Shown here piece after piece: positions 33,679 through 43,210 of a DNA stretch of 64,000 nucleotides. This DNA comes from an uncultured Marivita sp. (GTDB lineage Bacteria; Pseudomonadota; Alphaproteobacteria; Rhodobacterales; Rhodobacteraceae): contig NZ_CANKYW010000001.1 in the NCBI RefSeq assembly GCF_947488135.1, forward strand, positions 992,001 to 1,056,000. Direction: 5' to 3'. Numbering within the stretch: the stretch's first letter is position 1; each line of letters starts with the position of its first letter. The notes under the pieces are model-generated. The model searched no databases and was not told where the DNA came from. It saw only the letters and a list, made by a program, of their open reading frames with translations. Position numbers and translations under genes: made by a program.

Positions 33679-34655
33679 CGCTCCGCCTCCGGCTGGGGCG
33701 CGCGCGGCGGGCGCTGATCGCCATCTGTCCGCAGGATCCGCACGACCTGCTGTCGTCTTTCGCCGAGACGCAGTTCTGCGGCCCCGAAGAGCCTGTCCAC
33801 GATCAGCACATTGCCGAGCACGCGGGTGTTGACGATCTGGCCGCGCCCATCCGCGCCGATCACGAAGAGCGGGGGCATTTCGCCCTGGGCGATGCCGGGC
33901 GGGAAAACGACATAGACGCGCCGTCCATCGTCGAAGACCGAGACCGGCCGCCAGGGTGGGGCATCGCCCTGCAGGCCATAGCGATAGTGCCGGTCGGCCT
34001 CGTGCGGGATCGCGGGACGGCGGATGGTCGGGGCGCGGGTCGTGGATCGCACCTCTGGATAGGCCCATGCGACGCTGGGCATCCAGGTCTCCTCGTCTGC
34101 GTGCAACTCGATGTGGTAGCTGCGCCGGTCCGTGTTGACGACGAGATTGGTGGAGATGTCGGGGCGGGTGGGTTTCACGAGGATATGGACGCGCTCGCTG
34201 CGGCCTGCGCCGCTGGTGGTATCGCCAATGATCCAGCGCGCGGTGTCGCCCGCCGCGATCGGGCCGGGGCCGGTCAGACGTTCACCGGGTTCGAGCGCGA
34301 TATTCGTGATCTGCCCGGGGGCGGCATAGATCTGGTAGAGCGCGCCTTCGCTCCACGGAAAAACCTGCATGGCGTTGTAATAGCCCTGCTGGCGAGGTTC
34401 GACCCGGGCGGCGGCATTGGCGGCGATGATGCGCGCCTCGGGCGTATCCGTTTCCGGATCGCCGCCGCGGGAGGGTGTCCAGGCGGGCGGCGTGTGAACC
34501 GGGCGGGGCGGCCCCTCGGCCGGGGGCGGTGCCGGCGGTGCGGCGAGGGTCGGGACTTGGTCGTCATAGGCGATTTCGGGCGGGCGTTGCGCCGTGCAGG
34601 CGGTCAGCGCGGTGGCCGCGAGAAGAAGAACGGGGATGGGGCGAAGTCGTCTCAT
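33675..34655 (-). CDS. trbG: Conjugal transfer protein TrbG (VirB9-like)
   Basis: A 326-residue periplasmic/outer-membrane core subunit. A lipoprotein-type signal (VLLLAATALTAC, Cys near 20) and a Pro-rich linker are followed by the VirB9 beta-domain: QGYYNAMQVFPWSEGALYQIYAAPGQITNIALEPGE, then TNLVVNTDRRSYHIELHA, and a C-terminal RVYVVFPPG/LFVIGADGRGQIVNTRV domain. ATGA overlaps with trbF upstream and trbI downstream. Confidence 0.93.
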   Translation of the reverse strand: MRRLRPIPVLLLAATALTACTAQRPPEIAYDDQVPTLAAPPAPPPAEGPPRPVHTPPAWTPSRGGDPETDTPEARIIAANAAARVEPRQQGYYNAMQVFPWSEGALYQIYAAPGQITNIALEPGERLTGPGPIAAGDTARWIIGDTTSGAGRSERVHILVKPTRPDISTNLVVNTDRRSYHIELHADEETWMPSVAWAYPEVRSTTRAPTIRRPAIPHEADRHYRYGLQGDAPPWRPVSVFDDGRRVYVVFPPGIAQGEMPPLFVIGADGRGQIVNTRVLGNVLIVDRLFGAAELRLGERRQQVVRILRTDGDQRPPRAPQPEAER

Positions 34656-35335
34656 TGGGCATTCTCCCTCGACCAGTTGATGGCATGGACATAGACGCCG
34701 AGCGGGTTGGCCCGCAGGCGCTCCGCATCGCGCGGGGGCTGGATCACGACGGTCAGGATGGCGGTCCAGCGTTCGGTTGTGGCGAGCTGACCGTTTTCGT
34801 AGCGCCGCTCGATCCAGGCGACGCGGAAGCTCGACTCTGATGCACGGATGACACTCGAGACCTCGACGGATACCTGTGTGTCACCAACGCTGGCGAAGGG
34901 ATCGTTCAAACGGGCATGGTCATTCAGCGCGACGGCGCCGCGATCCGTGGCGAAGTCATAGGCGCGCAGCCAGTTCTGGCGGAGCACGATGGGATCGGCA
35001 GGGACCTGCCGGACATGCTCGACGAAGCGGGCGAGATGCCAGGCGATCTGCGGATCGGTCGGGCGATACTCGGCGAGCGCCGGGGCGACGGCCTGTGCCG
35101 CACCGAGATTGTCGACCTCGACCACGTAGGGGACGACGCTGCAGCGCGTCGATTGCCATGCGAGCGCCGCGCTGAGCCCGGCGGACAGGGCAAGGCAGCC
35201 CATCGCCATGAGGCGCCAGTTGCGGGCCTGAACGCGGGCCGAGCCGATGCGCTCGTCCCAGACCTGGGCGGCCTTCTGGTAGGGGGTGACAGGCTCGGGC
35301 GTGGTGCCATAGCGAACACTGGGGCGTCGGAACAT
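34652..35335 (-). CDS. trbF: Conjugal transfer protein TrbF (VirB8-like)
   Basis: A 227-residue inner-membrane protein: cytoplasmic N-terminus (TPYQKAAQVWDERIGSARVQARNWR), one membrane helix (about 42-60) and a periplasmic VirB8/NTF2-like domain (VVPYVVEVDNLGAAQAVAPALAEYRPTDPQIAWHLARFVEHVR). It helps assemble the mating-pair apparatus. The start codon overlaps the trbL stop by one base. Confidence 0.93.
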   Translation of the reverse strand: MFRRPSVRYGTTPEPVTPYQKAAQVWDERIGSARVQARNWRLMAMGCLALSAGLSAALAWQSTRCSVVPYVVEVDNLGAAQAVAPALAEYRPTDPQIAWHLARFVEHVRQVPADPIVLRQNWLRAYDFATDRGAVALNDHARLNDPFASVGDTQVSVEVSSVIRASESSFRVAWIERRYENGQLATTERWTAILTVVIQPPRDAERLRANPLGVYVHAINWSRENAQ

Positions 35336-36621
35336 CAGGAGGACCTTTCGGAGAGGCTGACGACCGTGCCGCCGCCGCCATGGTCTCCGGAGCGGATGAC
35401 ATGGGCGGCGGTGGAAAGGCCGTGTTGAAGGGATTGCTGGCGCTTCATCCGGCGCGCCCAGTCGGGCGGACCGTCATTGGCCGGGGCGGGCAGGGCGCCA
35501 CCCGCCATCCGTCCCCCGGTTGCGGCATAGGCTGCGCGGGCGCCGGACTGCGCACCGTCGGAGATCGCGCGCCGAAGCGGACTGAATGCCGCGACAGCAC
35601 CGGTCTTGCCGACAGCGGCCACGCCACCGACGGACTTGCCCAATGCCGTGCTGCGCGATGCTGCGCCAAGCTGGTAGGCAGTGGCGGTTCCGCTGCCAAC
35701 CGCACTGGCACCGCGCAGGGCCGCGCCACCGGTGCCAAGGGCCATCCGAGTTCCGGCGACACCGGCGACCGCAGCCCCGCCGACGGCGATACCGGTGCCG
35801 ACCGCGGCCCCTGCGCCAAGTTGCGGCCCACCCGAGACAATGCCATTGGCGATGCCGGGACCGAAGATGCCGAGGGCGAGGAGCGCCAGCGCGCCAAGGA
35901 CCACGGACATCGCGTCGTTGATTGTAGGTTCACCCGCAAACCCGGCGGTGAACTCGCTGAAGATGGTGGAGCCGATACCGACGATGACGGCCAGCACCAA
36001 TACCTTGACGCCTGAAGAAATGACGAGGCCCAGCAAGCGTTCGGCCATGAAGGCGGTCTTGTTGAACAGGCCGAAGGGCACGAGGATGAAGCCTGCCAGC
36101 GTGGCCAGCTTGAATTCGATCAGGGTGACAAAAAGCTGGATCGCGAGGATGAAGAACGACAGCAGAACCACAAGCCACGCAAAGAACAGGATCCCGATCT
36201 GGATGAAGTTCTCGAAGACGGCGACGAACCCGGAGAGGTCGGCGATGGAGGCGAGGATCGGCTGCCCGGCCTCAAGTCCGACCTGCGCGATGCGCCCGGG
36301 CTGCAGCAGCTCGCTGGCGGAGATCGTGCCACCCGTGGCGACCAGCCCAAGGCCCGCGAAACTGTCGAACACAATCCGGGCCAGGGTGTTCCAGTTGCCG
36401 ATGATGTAGGCGAAGACCCCCACAAAGAGGGTCTTTTTCACCAGCCGGGCAATGATGTCGTCATCCGTACCCCAGGCCCAGAACAGCGCGGCCAGCGTGA
36501 TGTCGATGACGATCAGCGTTGTGGCGAGGAAGGCGACGTCGCCACCCAGAAGGCCGAAGCCGGAATCGATATAGGAGGCGAAGACCTCGAGAAACCGGTC
36601 GATGACACTGACGCCGCCCAT
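35335..36621 (-). CDS. trbL: Conjugal transfer protein TrbL (VirB6-like)
   Basis: A 428-residue polytopic inner-membrane channel component with six to eight membrane helices in the first 280 residues (VAFLATTLIVIDITLAALFWAWGTDDDIIARLVKKTLFVGVFAYIIGNW is the diagnostic region) and an Ala/Gly-rich C-terminal tail ending in a polar segment. It is thought to form part of the DNA passage across the inner membrane. Confidence 0.93.
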   Translation of the reverse strand: MGGVSVIDRFLEVFASYIDSGFGLLGGDVAFLATTLIVIDITLAALFWAWGTDDDIIARLVKKTLFVGVFAYIIGNWNTLARIVFDSFAGLGLVATGGTISASELLQPGRIAQVGLEAGQPILASIADLSGFVAVFENFIQIGILFFAWLVVLLSFFILAIQLFVTLIEFKLATLAGFILVPFGLFNKTAFMAERLLGLVISSGVKVLVLAVIVGIGSTIFSEFTAGFAGEPTINDAMSVVLGALALLALGIFGPGIANGIVSGGPQLGAGAAVGTGIAVGGAAVAGVAGTRMALGTGGAALRGASAVGSGTATAYQLGAASRSTALGKSVGGVAAVGKTGAVAAFSPLRRAISDGAQSGARAAYAATGGRMAGGALPAPANDGPPDWARRMKRQQSLQHGLSTAAHVIRSGDHGGGGTVVSLSERSS

Positions 36622-36625
36622 TGCC

Positions 36626-36895
36626 TTACTCCGTACCGGCCGGCTCTGGAGCCAGATCGAAGAAGCGCTGCCGGGCCGCCTCCCAGGCGGCGCGGCACTC
36701 GGTGTCGGTGGCGTAGTCTTCGGGCGTCAGGTCACGGCAACGCGCGAGGGTGCCGCGCAAGGCGTCATCCCTGACCACATGCCCGGTGTCGGTGGGCAGG
36801 ACCGTGCGTGTCAGTTCGACCACGGCGGCGATGGCGGCAAGGCCGCCGATACCGAAGGCGACAAGGCGCAGAGTTCGCGGGGTATCGAGTGCCAT
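36626..36895 (-). CDS. trbK: Putative entry exclusion protein (TrbK-alt)
   Basis: An 89-residue protein with an N-terminal membrane helix (LVAFGIGGLAAIAAVVELT, about 11-29) and a soluble tail containing two Cys that may form a disulfide (LARCRDLTPEDYATDTECRAAWEAAR). The C-x-D-L-x-P-E-x5-D-x-E-C-x-A-A-W pattern is that of TrbK-alt, the small protein between trbJ and trbL in these operons, presumed to block redundant transfer into cells already carrying the element. Four bases before trbL. Confidence 0.85.
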   Translation of the reverse strand: MALDTPRTLRLVAFGIGGLAAIAAVVELTRTVLPTDTGHVVRDDALRGTLARCRDLTPEDYATDTECRAAWEAARQRFFDLAPEPAGTE

Positions 36896-36899
36896 ACGC

Positions 36900-37682
36900 T
36901 CAATCCCCGAAGAAGCGCACGGTGCCGGGCGTGTAGCCGCCGCCGTAATCGAGGAACCGCGCGAGGTTCTCGCGGCCCTGCGCCTCGGCCGAAGCGATGC
37001 GGGCGGCTTCCAGCGCTTCGGCGCGGTTCTGCGCCGCAATGGCTGCCGTCAGATCGGCGATCTGTGTCGATTGCAATGCGAGCAGTTGGTTGCCAGCCTG
37101 CGCGACCTGCAGGGCCCCAACGGCTCCTTGGCTTTCGCGGATGAGCGCGTCCATCTGAGTTCGCGCGCCGTCGATATTGCCCACGACCCCGGCCTGCACG
37201 CGCAACGCGTCCTCGAAGCCCGCGACGGAGGTCTCCCACCGCTCGCGCGCACCGGCGATCATCGCATCGAAATCGCCCTGCGCTGCGGCAGCGCCGTAGT
37301 CCTGCGCGAAGGCCTGTTCGATAGTGGCGACGTCGAAGGCGAGGCTCTGGGCATCGGCCAGGAGTCGCTGGGTTTCGCCGATGGCGTTTTGCAGTTGCGC
37401 CAGTGAGGAATGCGGCAGGTTCGCGAGGTTCAGTGCGTCGTTCATCAGCATCTGCGCCTGGTTCTGGATCTGCGCGATCTGGTTGTTGATCTGCTCAAGC
37501 GCACGGGCGGCCGAGAGGATGTTTTCGGCATGGTTGCGCGGGTCGTAAACGATCCGCCCACCACCGCCGAAGAAGAAGGCATGAGCCGGTGTCGTCAGGA
37601 CCGGCGTCAGGAGGAGGGCGGTGGCCATCAATGCGGCGGCGAGTTTGCGGGGCCGGGCAGGGCGCTCAGGATCGCGGGTCAT
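36900..37682 (-). CDS. trbJ: Conjugal transfer protein TrbJ (VirB5-like)
   Basis: A 260-residue secreted pilus-associated protein. A Sec signal peptide (about residues 15-36, ending TPAHA) is followed by FFFGGGGRIVYDPRNHAENILSAARALEQINNQIAQIQNQAQ, the TrbJ opening, and long coiled-coil helices rich in Gln and Ala. The start at 37,682 has AAGGAG seven bases upstream and overlaps the end of trbE by 17 bases. Confidence 0.92.
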   Translation of the reverse strand: MTRDPERPARPRKLAAALMATALLLTPVLTTPAHAFFFGGGGRIVYDPRNHAENILSAARALEQINNQIAQIQNQAQMLMNDALNLANLPHSSLAQLQNAIGETQRLLADAQSLAFDVATIEQAFAQDYGAAAAQGDFDAMIAGARERWETSVAGFEDALRVQAGVVGNIDGARTQMDALIRESQGAVGALQVAQAGNQLLALQSTQIADLTAAIAAQNRAEALEAARIASAEAQGRENLARFLDYGGGYTPGTVRFFGD

Positions 37683-40146
37683 GTTCTGTCTCCTTCTGGT
37701 CAGGGTGAGGGGGTGTCGGATCGGCTGGTGCGATGTCGGGCCCGAGCAGGTCGATGGCCCAATCAAGACCGCGATGGCGTAGCCAGGCGGCGGCGAAGCC
37801 GTCCCGGCGATGGTTGGCGAGCAATTCAGTGATGGCGGTCTGGTCGGCCTTGGAGGAGGCTGCAGTGAAGGCCAGCGCCACCTCGCCGAGACCGAGCGAG
37901 AAGAGCCGGTTGCCGCGGCGCGACTGGCAGTAGTAGTCCTGCTTCGGCGTCGCGCGGGCGACGATGTCGATCTGGCGGTCGTTCAGCCCGAAGTTCCGGT
38001 AGATCCGTGCGATCTGCGGCTCGAAGGCGCGCTCGTTGGGCAGGAAGATCCGCGTGGGGCAGCTCTCGACGATGGCGGGCGCGATGAGGGACCCGTCGAT
38101 ATCGGCCAGCGATTGGGTGGCGAAGATCACCGAAGCGTTCTTCTTTCTCAGCGTCTTCAGCCATTCGCGGAGCTGCCCGCCGAAGTTGGCGTCATCGAGG
38201 GCGAGCCAGCCCTCGTCGATCAGGATCATCGTGGGCCGCCCGTCGAGCCGGGCCTCGATCCGGTGGAAGAGATAGGCGAGCACGGCGGGGGCGGCCGCTG
38301 ATCCGATCAATCCTTCGGTCTCAAACGCCAGCACCTCGGCGCTGCCCAGGTTCTCGGCCTCGGCATCCAGAAGCCGACCGAAAGGCCCGCCGAGGCAGAA
38401 GGGCTTCAGCGCGCGCTTCAACTCGGTCGATTGGAGCAGGACCGAGAGGCCGGTCAGCGTGCGTTCCTCGCGCGGGGCCGAGGCCAGAGAAGTCAGCGCC
38501 GACCAGAGATGGTCCCGCGCAGCAGGGTCGATCGTCGCGCCTTCCCGTCCAAGGATTCCCGCGAGCCAGTCCTGCGCCCAGGCGCGTTCCGACGTCTCAT
38601 CTACGCGCGCGAGCGGCTGCAGCTGCACCGCTGGTGCCTCGTCGGCCAGTGCATCGCCGATGTTCTCCCAATCGCCATCCATGGCGAGTGTGGCACAACG
38701 GATCGATCCGCCGAAATCGAAGGCGAAGACCTGCGCACTGGCATAGCGCCGGAACTGCAGCGCCATGAGGGCCAGCAGGACCGATTTGCCCGCCCCAGTC
38801 GGGCCGACGATCAAGGTATGGCCGACGTCGCCCACATGTGTGGAGAAGCGAAACGGGGTCGTACCGTCGGTTTCGGCGTGAAACAGCGGCGGGCCGTCCA
38901 GATGGTCGTTCCGGTCCGGCCCCGCCCAGACCGCCGAGATCGGGATCGTATGGGCCAGGTTCAGCGTCGAGATGGGTGGCTGACGGACATTAGCGTAGAG
39001 ATGGCCGGGCAGGGAGCCGAGCCAGGCCTCGAGCGCGTTCAATGTTTCCGGGATGCAGATGAAATCCCGCCCCTGCACAATTTTCTCAATGGCCTTGAGC
39101 TTGGCTTCGGCCGCGCGGACATCCTCGTCCCAGACGGTGATCGTGGCGGTGACGTAAGCCGCGCCCGCCACGTCCGCGCCGAGTTCCTGCAGCGCCTCGT
39201 CGGCATCCGACGCCTTGTTGGCCGCGTCGCTGTCGAGCAAAGTCGAGGCTTCGTTGGTCATCACCTCTTTCAGGATCGCGGCCACGGACTTGCGCTTGGC
39301 GAACCATTGCCGGCGAATGCGGGTGAACACCCGGGCGGCATCCGTCTTGTCGAGGCAGATCGCGCGGGTACACCAGCGATACTCGAAACCTTGCCCGTTC
39401 AACTCGTCGAGCAGTCCGGGCCAGGTGGCGCTTGGTAGCCCGACGATGGTCAGGGTCTTGAGATGAGCGGCTCCGAGCCGGGGTGTCAGTCCACCCACCA
39501 ACGGTTCATCGGCCAGCACCGCGTCGAGATGCATCGGTACCTCGGGCACGCGGACGTGCTGGCGCCGGGTCGAAACGGTTGAATGCAGGTAGGTCAGGGT
39601 CTCGGCATCGGAGAGCCAGGCGATTTCCGGCATGAACCCGTCGAGCAGATCGATCAGCCGGTCGGCGCGGCCGACAAAAGCGGAAACCAGGTCCTGAGGC
39701 TTGGTGCTGCGATCCGGGGCGTTTTCGAGCAGCCAGCCTTCGGCGCGGCTCGCGTCGTCAGCGGGCGGCATCCAGACCAGCGTCAGGAAATACGCGCTCT
39801 CGAAATGCGCGCCCGCTTCTTCGAATTGCGCGCGCCGCTCGGCATCGACAAGGGCCGAGACCGGATCGGGAAAATCGGAGGTCGGGTAGTCCAGTGCCGG
39901 GATCCGCTGCGCCTCGATGAAGACGGCCCAGCCGGAGCCAAGCCGTCGCAGCGCGCTGTTGAGCCGGGCTGATGTGGCGACCAGTTCGGCGGGTGTGGCG
40001 GAATCCAGGTCCGGCCCTCGAAACCGCGCCGTACGCTGCAGGCTGCCGTCCTTGTTCAGGATAACGCCGGGTGCGACCAATGCAACCCAGGGCAGAAAAT
40101 CGGCCAGTAGGGCGGATTTGGAGCGGTATTCGGCCAAACGCATCAT
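37666..40146 (-). CDS. trbE: Conjugal transfer ATPase TrbE (VirB4-like)
   Basis: About 826 residues, the largest ATPase of the mating apparatus. The N-terminal CagE/TrbE domain (MRLAEYRSKSALLADFLPWVALVAPGVILNKDGS) is followed by Walker A VGPTGAGKSVLLALMAL and Walker B MILIDEGWLALDD, then ATQSLADIDGS. It powers pilus assembly and substrate transfer at the inner membrane. Adjacent ATGs at 40,146 and 40,143 are possible starts; the longer frame to 40,248 runs inside trbD. Confidence 0.94.
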   Translation of the reverse strand: MMRLAEYRSKSALLADFLPWVALVAPGVILNKDGSLQRTARFRGPDLDSATPAELVATSARLNSALRRLGSGWAVFIEAQRIPALDYPTSDFPDPVSALVDAERRAQFEEAGAHFESAYFLTLVWMPPADDASRAEGWLLENAPDRSTKPQDLVSAFVGRADRLIDLLDGFMPEIAWLSDAETLTYLHSTVSTRRQHVRVPEVPMHLDAVLADEPLVGGLTPRLGAAHLKTLTIVGLPSATWPGLLDELNGQGFEYRWCTRAICLDKTDAARVFTRIRRQWFAKRKSVAAILKEVMTNEASTLLDSDAANKASDADEALQELGADVAGAAYVTATITVWDEDVRAAEAKLKAIEKIVQGRDFICIPETLNALEAWLGSLPGHLYANVRQPPISTLNLAHTIPISAVWAGPDRNDHLDGPPLFHAETDGTTPFRFSTHVGDVGHTLIVGPTGAGKSVLLALMALQFRRYASAQVFAFDFGGSIRCATLAMDGDWENIGDALADEAPAVQLQPLARVDETSERAWAQDWLAGILGREGATIDPAARDHLWSALTSLASAPREERTLTGLSVLLQSTELKRALKPFCLGGPFGRLLDAEAENLGSAEVLAFETEGLIGSAAAPAVLAYLFHRIEARLDGRPTMILIDEGWLALDDANFGGQLREWLKTLRKKNASVIFATQSLADIDGSLIAPAIVESCPTRIFLPNERAFEPQIARIYRNFGLNDRQIDIVARATPKQDYYCQSRRGNRLFSLGLGEVALAFTAASSKADQTAITELLANHRRDGFAAAWLRHRGLDWAIDLLGPDIAPADPTPPHPDQKETEHDPRS

Positions 40147-40150
40147 CGGC

Positions 40151-40420
40151 TCAGACCCCGAACCAGGACGGGTAACGGAGATGCCGCCGTGCCACCTCGG
40201 CGATCTGTGCGTCCCGCTTCGCGGCCCAGACAGCGAGGAGGTGGCCAACCAGCCAGAATGTGAGGCCTACGAGCCAGAGCCGCAGGCCAAGCCCGATGGC
40301 CGCGGCCAGAGTGCCATTGGCAATGGCGATGGTGCGGGGGGCACCGGCCAGCAGGATCGGATCGATCAGGGCGCGGTGCACCGGCGCGAAATAGCCGGGA
40401 ATGTCGGTGGGGTTCTCCAT
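40151..40420 (-). CDS. trbD: Conjugal transfer protein TrbD (VirB3-like)
   Basis: An 89-residue inner-membrane protein: PGYFAPVHRALIDPILLAGAPRTIAIANGTLAAAIGLGLRLW, with two membrane helices and the conserved APVHRAL/ILLAGAPR segment, then a cytoplasmic AKRDAQIAEVARRHLRYPSW tail. The start overlaps the trbC stop by one base; the Leu/Arg-rich upstream extension in the same frame is a shadow of trbC. Confidence 0.92.
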   Translation of the reverse strand: MENPTDIPGYFAPVHRALIDPILLAGAPRTIAIANGTLAAAIGLGLRLWLVGLTFWLVGHLLAVWAAKRDAQIAEVARRHLRYPSWFGV

Positions 40421-40746
40421 CAGATCAGCGCCCCGCCGCCGAAGGAGAAGAAGGAGAGAAAGAAGCTTGAGGCCGCGAAGGCGATGGACAGCCCGAAGAC
40501 GATCTGCACCAGCCGCCGGAAACCGCCCGAACTGTCGCCAAAGGCCAGTGTCAGGCCGGTCACGATGATGATGATCACTGCGACGATCTTGGCGACCGGG
40601 CCTTCGATCGACTCGAGGACAGATTGCAGCGGGGCCTCCCACGGCATGCCGGACCCGGCGGCGAGCGCCGGTTCGGGCAGGGCAAAGACGACGAGGCCGA
40701 GCGCGGTTGCGCCAAGGGCTGTGCGAAATGATGGCAGAAGGGTCAT
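40420..40746 (-). CDS. trbC: Conjugal transfer pilin TrbC (VirB2-like)
   Basis: A 108-residue prepilin: signal peptide with cleavage after about ALAA (residue 30), then two membrane helices (IVAVIIIIVTGLTLAF and IVFGLSIAFAASSFFLSFFSF). The GDSSGGFRRLVQIVFGLS loop is typical of TrbC/VirB2. Overlaps trbB by four bases. Confidence 0.92.
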   Translation of the reverse strand: MTLLPSFRTALGATALGLVVFALPEPALAAGSGMPWEAPLQSVLESIEGPVAKIVAVIIIIVTGLTLAFGDSSGGFRRLVQIVFGLSIAFAASSFFLSFFSFGGGALI

Positions 40747-41726
40747 GGATGGCTTCCTTGTGTCGGTGGGAAAAGGGGGGTGAGGGCGTAATCGCCCGAG
40801 GCGGTCAGGCCGGTGACACGCGTCAACTCGGAGAGGCGACGCTCGGCGCCCCGTCCAGACAGAACGGCGATCAGGTCGATGGTTTCTGCGATCAGCGCGC
40901 GCGGAACTGTCACCACCGCCTCTTGGATCAGCTGTTCGAGCCGCCGCAACGCGCCGATGGCGGACCCGGCGTGGATCGTGCCGATCCCGCCCGGATGGCC
41001 GGTGCCCCAGGCCTTGAGCAGGTCGAGCGCTTCGGGGCCGCGCACCTCGCCGATGGGGATGCGATCAGGGCGCAGGCGGAGCGACGCGCGCACGAGATCG
41101 GACAAGGTCGCGACCCCGTCCTTGGTGCGGAGAGCCACGAGGTTGGGGGTCAGGCATTGCAGCTCGCGCGTGTCCTCGATCAGCACCACGCGGTCCGAGG
41201 TCTTGGCGATCTCCGCCAACAGCGCATTGGTGAGGGTCGTCTTGCCGGTTGAGGTCCCACCCGCGACAAGAATATTGGCCCGGCCGATGATCCCCTCGCG
41301 CAGGTGACCTGCGGCGTCAGCCGAGAGAATTCTGCCGGAAACGTAGTCGTCGAGGGTGAACACCGCGACGGCGGGCTTGCGAATGGCAAATGTGGGTGCA
41401 GAAACAACTGGTGGCAGCACACCCTCGAAGCGCTCGCCCGTGTCTGGCAATTCAGCCGAAACCCGCGGGGCCGCGGGATGGACTTCCGCGCCGACATGAT
41501 GCGCGACAAGACGAATGATGCGTTCGCCATCGGCGGGAGACAGCACCGCGCCTGTGTCGTTCAGACCATCAGACAGCCGGTCAACCCAGAGCCGCCCGTC
41601 AGGGTTCAGCATCACCTCGACGACGCCCGCATCTTCGAGCCAGGCGGCGATGCCCGGCCCAAGTGCCGTGCGCAACATGCGTGCGCTGCGGGAAGACGTC
41701 TCGGTTTTGAAGGGTGTAACGGTCAT
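40743..41726 (-). CDS. trbB: Conjugal transfer ATPase TrbB (VirB11-like)
   Basis: A 327-residue secretion traffic ATPase: [16 protein letters not shown] in the N-terminal domain, Walker [16 protein letters not shown] (about 155-165), Asp box IEDTRELQ, Walker B region [38 protein letters not shown] and the His box. Cytoplasmic hexamer. It is the first gene of the trb operon; the 219 bases between it and the GIY-YIG gene should hold the trb promoter. Confidence 0.94.
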   Translation of the reverse strand: MTVTPFKTETSSRSARMLRTALGPGIAAWLEDAGVVEVMLNPDGRLWVDRLSDGLNDTGAVLSPADGERIIRLVAHHVGAEVHPAAPRVSAELPDTGERFEGVLPPVVSAPTFAIRKPAVAVFTLDDYVSGRILSADAAGHLREGIIGRANILVAGGTSTGKTTLTNALLAEIAKTSDRVVLIEDTRELQCLTPNLVALRTKDGVATLSDLVRASLRLRPDRIPIGEVRGPEALDLLKAWGTGHPGGIGTIHAGSAIGALRRLEQLIQEAVVTVPRALIAETIDLIAVLSGRGAERRLSELTRVTGLTASGDYALTPLFPPTQGSHP

Positions 41727-41945
41727 GATTGGCCTCGCGATGGATCACGAGACCGATCAAGAAGACCGCTATTGGCCTAGGGGCAACAGCTGTGAAGGCG
41801 TAGTAGGGAAGTGGCGCACAAAGGCAGGGTGTCTACGGTGCTGGCTTCTTCATGCTTGGATAGCCGGAGCCAAGCCTGGGTAATCCGCACTGATTATCAT
41901 GCAAATGTAGTAAACCAGAAAAAGATTCGGCGACTCACTCTACGG

Positions 41946-43205
41946 TTATGCCCGAATCTGGACAATGGATTGGGATTGAGGGTCGAACCGAAACTCGTGC
42001 AGGCGACGTTCACGAATTAACTGAACGGCTTGGCTGACATGCTCGGGAAGCACGTAGAACCATTCTCGAGGATGGACCGCCTTGCCAAACCGGTCGGTGA
42101 TCACAAGACCCTGCGGCCGTGCCGCATCAAAAAAGCGATGCAAAAGGTCTTCGACCTTCATACGCTCCAGATTGTGCAGCTCGTAGGTGGCGACAATCTC
42201 TACAGGCGCGAGCAGGAATGTTGGGTCGTTCTTCGCATCAGCGATGCGCCTCCGGACATCCTGACTGGTCACACCGACCTTGTGCAGAATCCTTGATACT
42301 TCTGCGATTTCCGGGGCCGTCGACAGGCTTCGCGCCACATACACTGTGCCGGTGACCGCCATGCCATCCTGATCCCATTCCGGATCGAGCCGCCCAAACC
42401 CGGCCCTTTCGACGATCCGTGCGGTCTTATCTGCTGCGAGCGCTTTGCGAAATGACGACGACAGAGGATCGTTCTCCATTCCATTGGAGAATATGATCCT
42501 CAAACGGTGATCAGGCTTGCCGCTTCTTCGCGACAGTTCTGTTTTTTCGGCGACATAGACAAGGAGGCCGCGATGAATGAAGAAATCGCCTTCGTAGACT
42601 GTGATCTCTACATTGTCCTGAACCGGGAGAACCTTTCGATCTCCGGACTCGAGCTTCGACTGCATCTCGGCAAAGCCGCCTTCGAAGTGTTCGAAATCCG
42701 GGCACGGGAACATATCAGCCCGGTGGTCAGGCAATTGACGCTCTGAGGCTGGCGTCACGTTTCGGATGTTGAGAACTGCATCGTGCACGTCCAAGTCATC
42801 ATCGCCGAAGATGTCGTCAAGGCTTGCCGGAACTTCCTCGTCGGCAACGTCTTCGCGCCAATCGGGCTCAGGCACACCCGGATACTCCGTTTCGGCAATG
42901 GTTGCGGTCGGTGCCACTGGATGGCCATGCCCAAGCAGCCGATTCCGGTCTGCCTCCATCATCGCAGCCGATGGACTGGTCCGAATTGAACGCCAGATCG
43001 TCCCGAGTTTCATCTCCTCAAGGTCCAGGCTGTTGTCGTCCGGAATCCGGCCGTTCGACTCGTAGAAAGCATTCACCTGCGAGACGATCTCGGCGTTTCG
43101 AGCATCCGGCGTTGCCGCCTCGCCGCGGTTCCGCTCTTTGATCTCGAGCAGCCCGAATTCATCCGGCTCGTCAAAGATTTCATCGAGAGATCGGTAGCGC
43201 GGCAT
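41946..43205 (-). CDS. GIY-YIG nuclease-domain protein (YeeC-like, T5orf172/MUG113 type)
   Basis: About 419 residues. The C-terminal third is a GIY-YIG-type nuclease of the T5orf172/MUG113 group: TGTVYVARSL (GIY strand, about 286-293), LHKVGVTSQDVRRRIADAK (YIG-like strand and conserved Arg, about 308-325), ATYELHNLERMKVEDLLHRFFD with the catalytic Glu, and HPREWFYVLPEHV. The N-terminal 280 residues are acidic and unassigned. The start at 43,205 is five bases after the helicase stop, so it belongs to the three-gene methyltransferase-helicase-nuclease operon. It probably provides the DNA-cutting function of a restriction-like system; that is inference. Confidence 0.75.
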   Translation of the reverse strand: MPRYRSLDEIFDEPDEFGLLEIKERNRGEAATPDARNAEIVSQVNAFYESNGRIPDDNSLDLEEMKLGTIWRSIRTSPSAAMMEADRNRLLGHGHPVAPTATIAETEYPGVPEPDWREDVADEEVPASLDDIFGDDDLDVHDAVLNIRNVTPASERQLPDHRADMFPCPDFEHFEGGFAEMQSKLESGDRKVLPVQDNVEITVYEGDFFIHRGLLVYVAEKTELSRRSGKPDHRLRIIFSNGMENDPLSSSFRKALAADKTARIVERAGFGRLDPEWDQDGMAVTGTVYVARSLSTAPEIAEVSRILHKVGVTSQDVRRRIADAKNDPTFLLAPVEIVATYELHNLERMKVEDLLHRFFDAARPQGLVITDRFGKAVHPREWFYVLPEHVSQAVQLIRERRLHEFRFDPQSQSIVQIRA

Positions 43206-43210
43206 ACGTA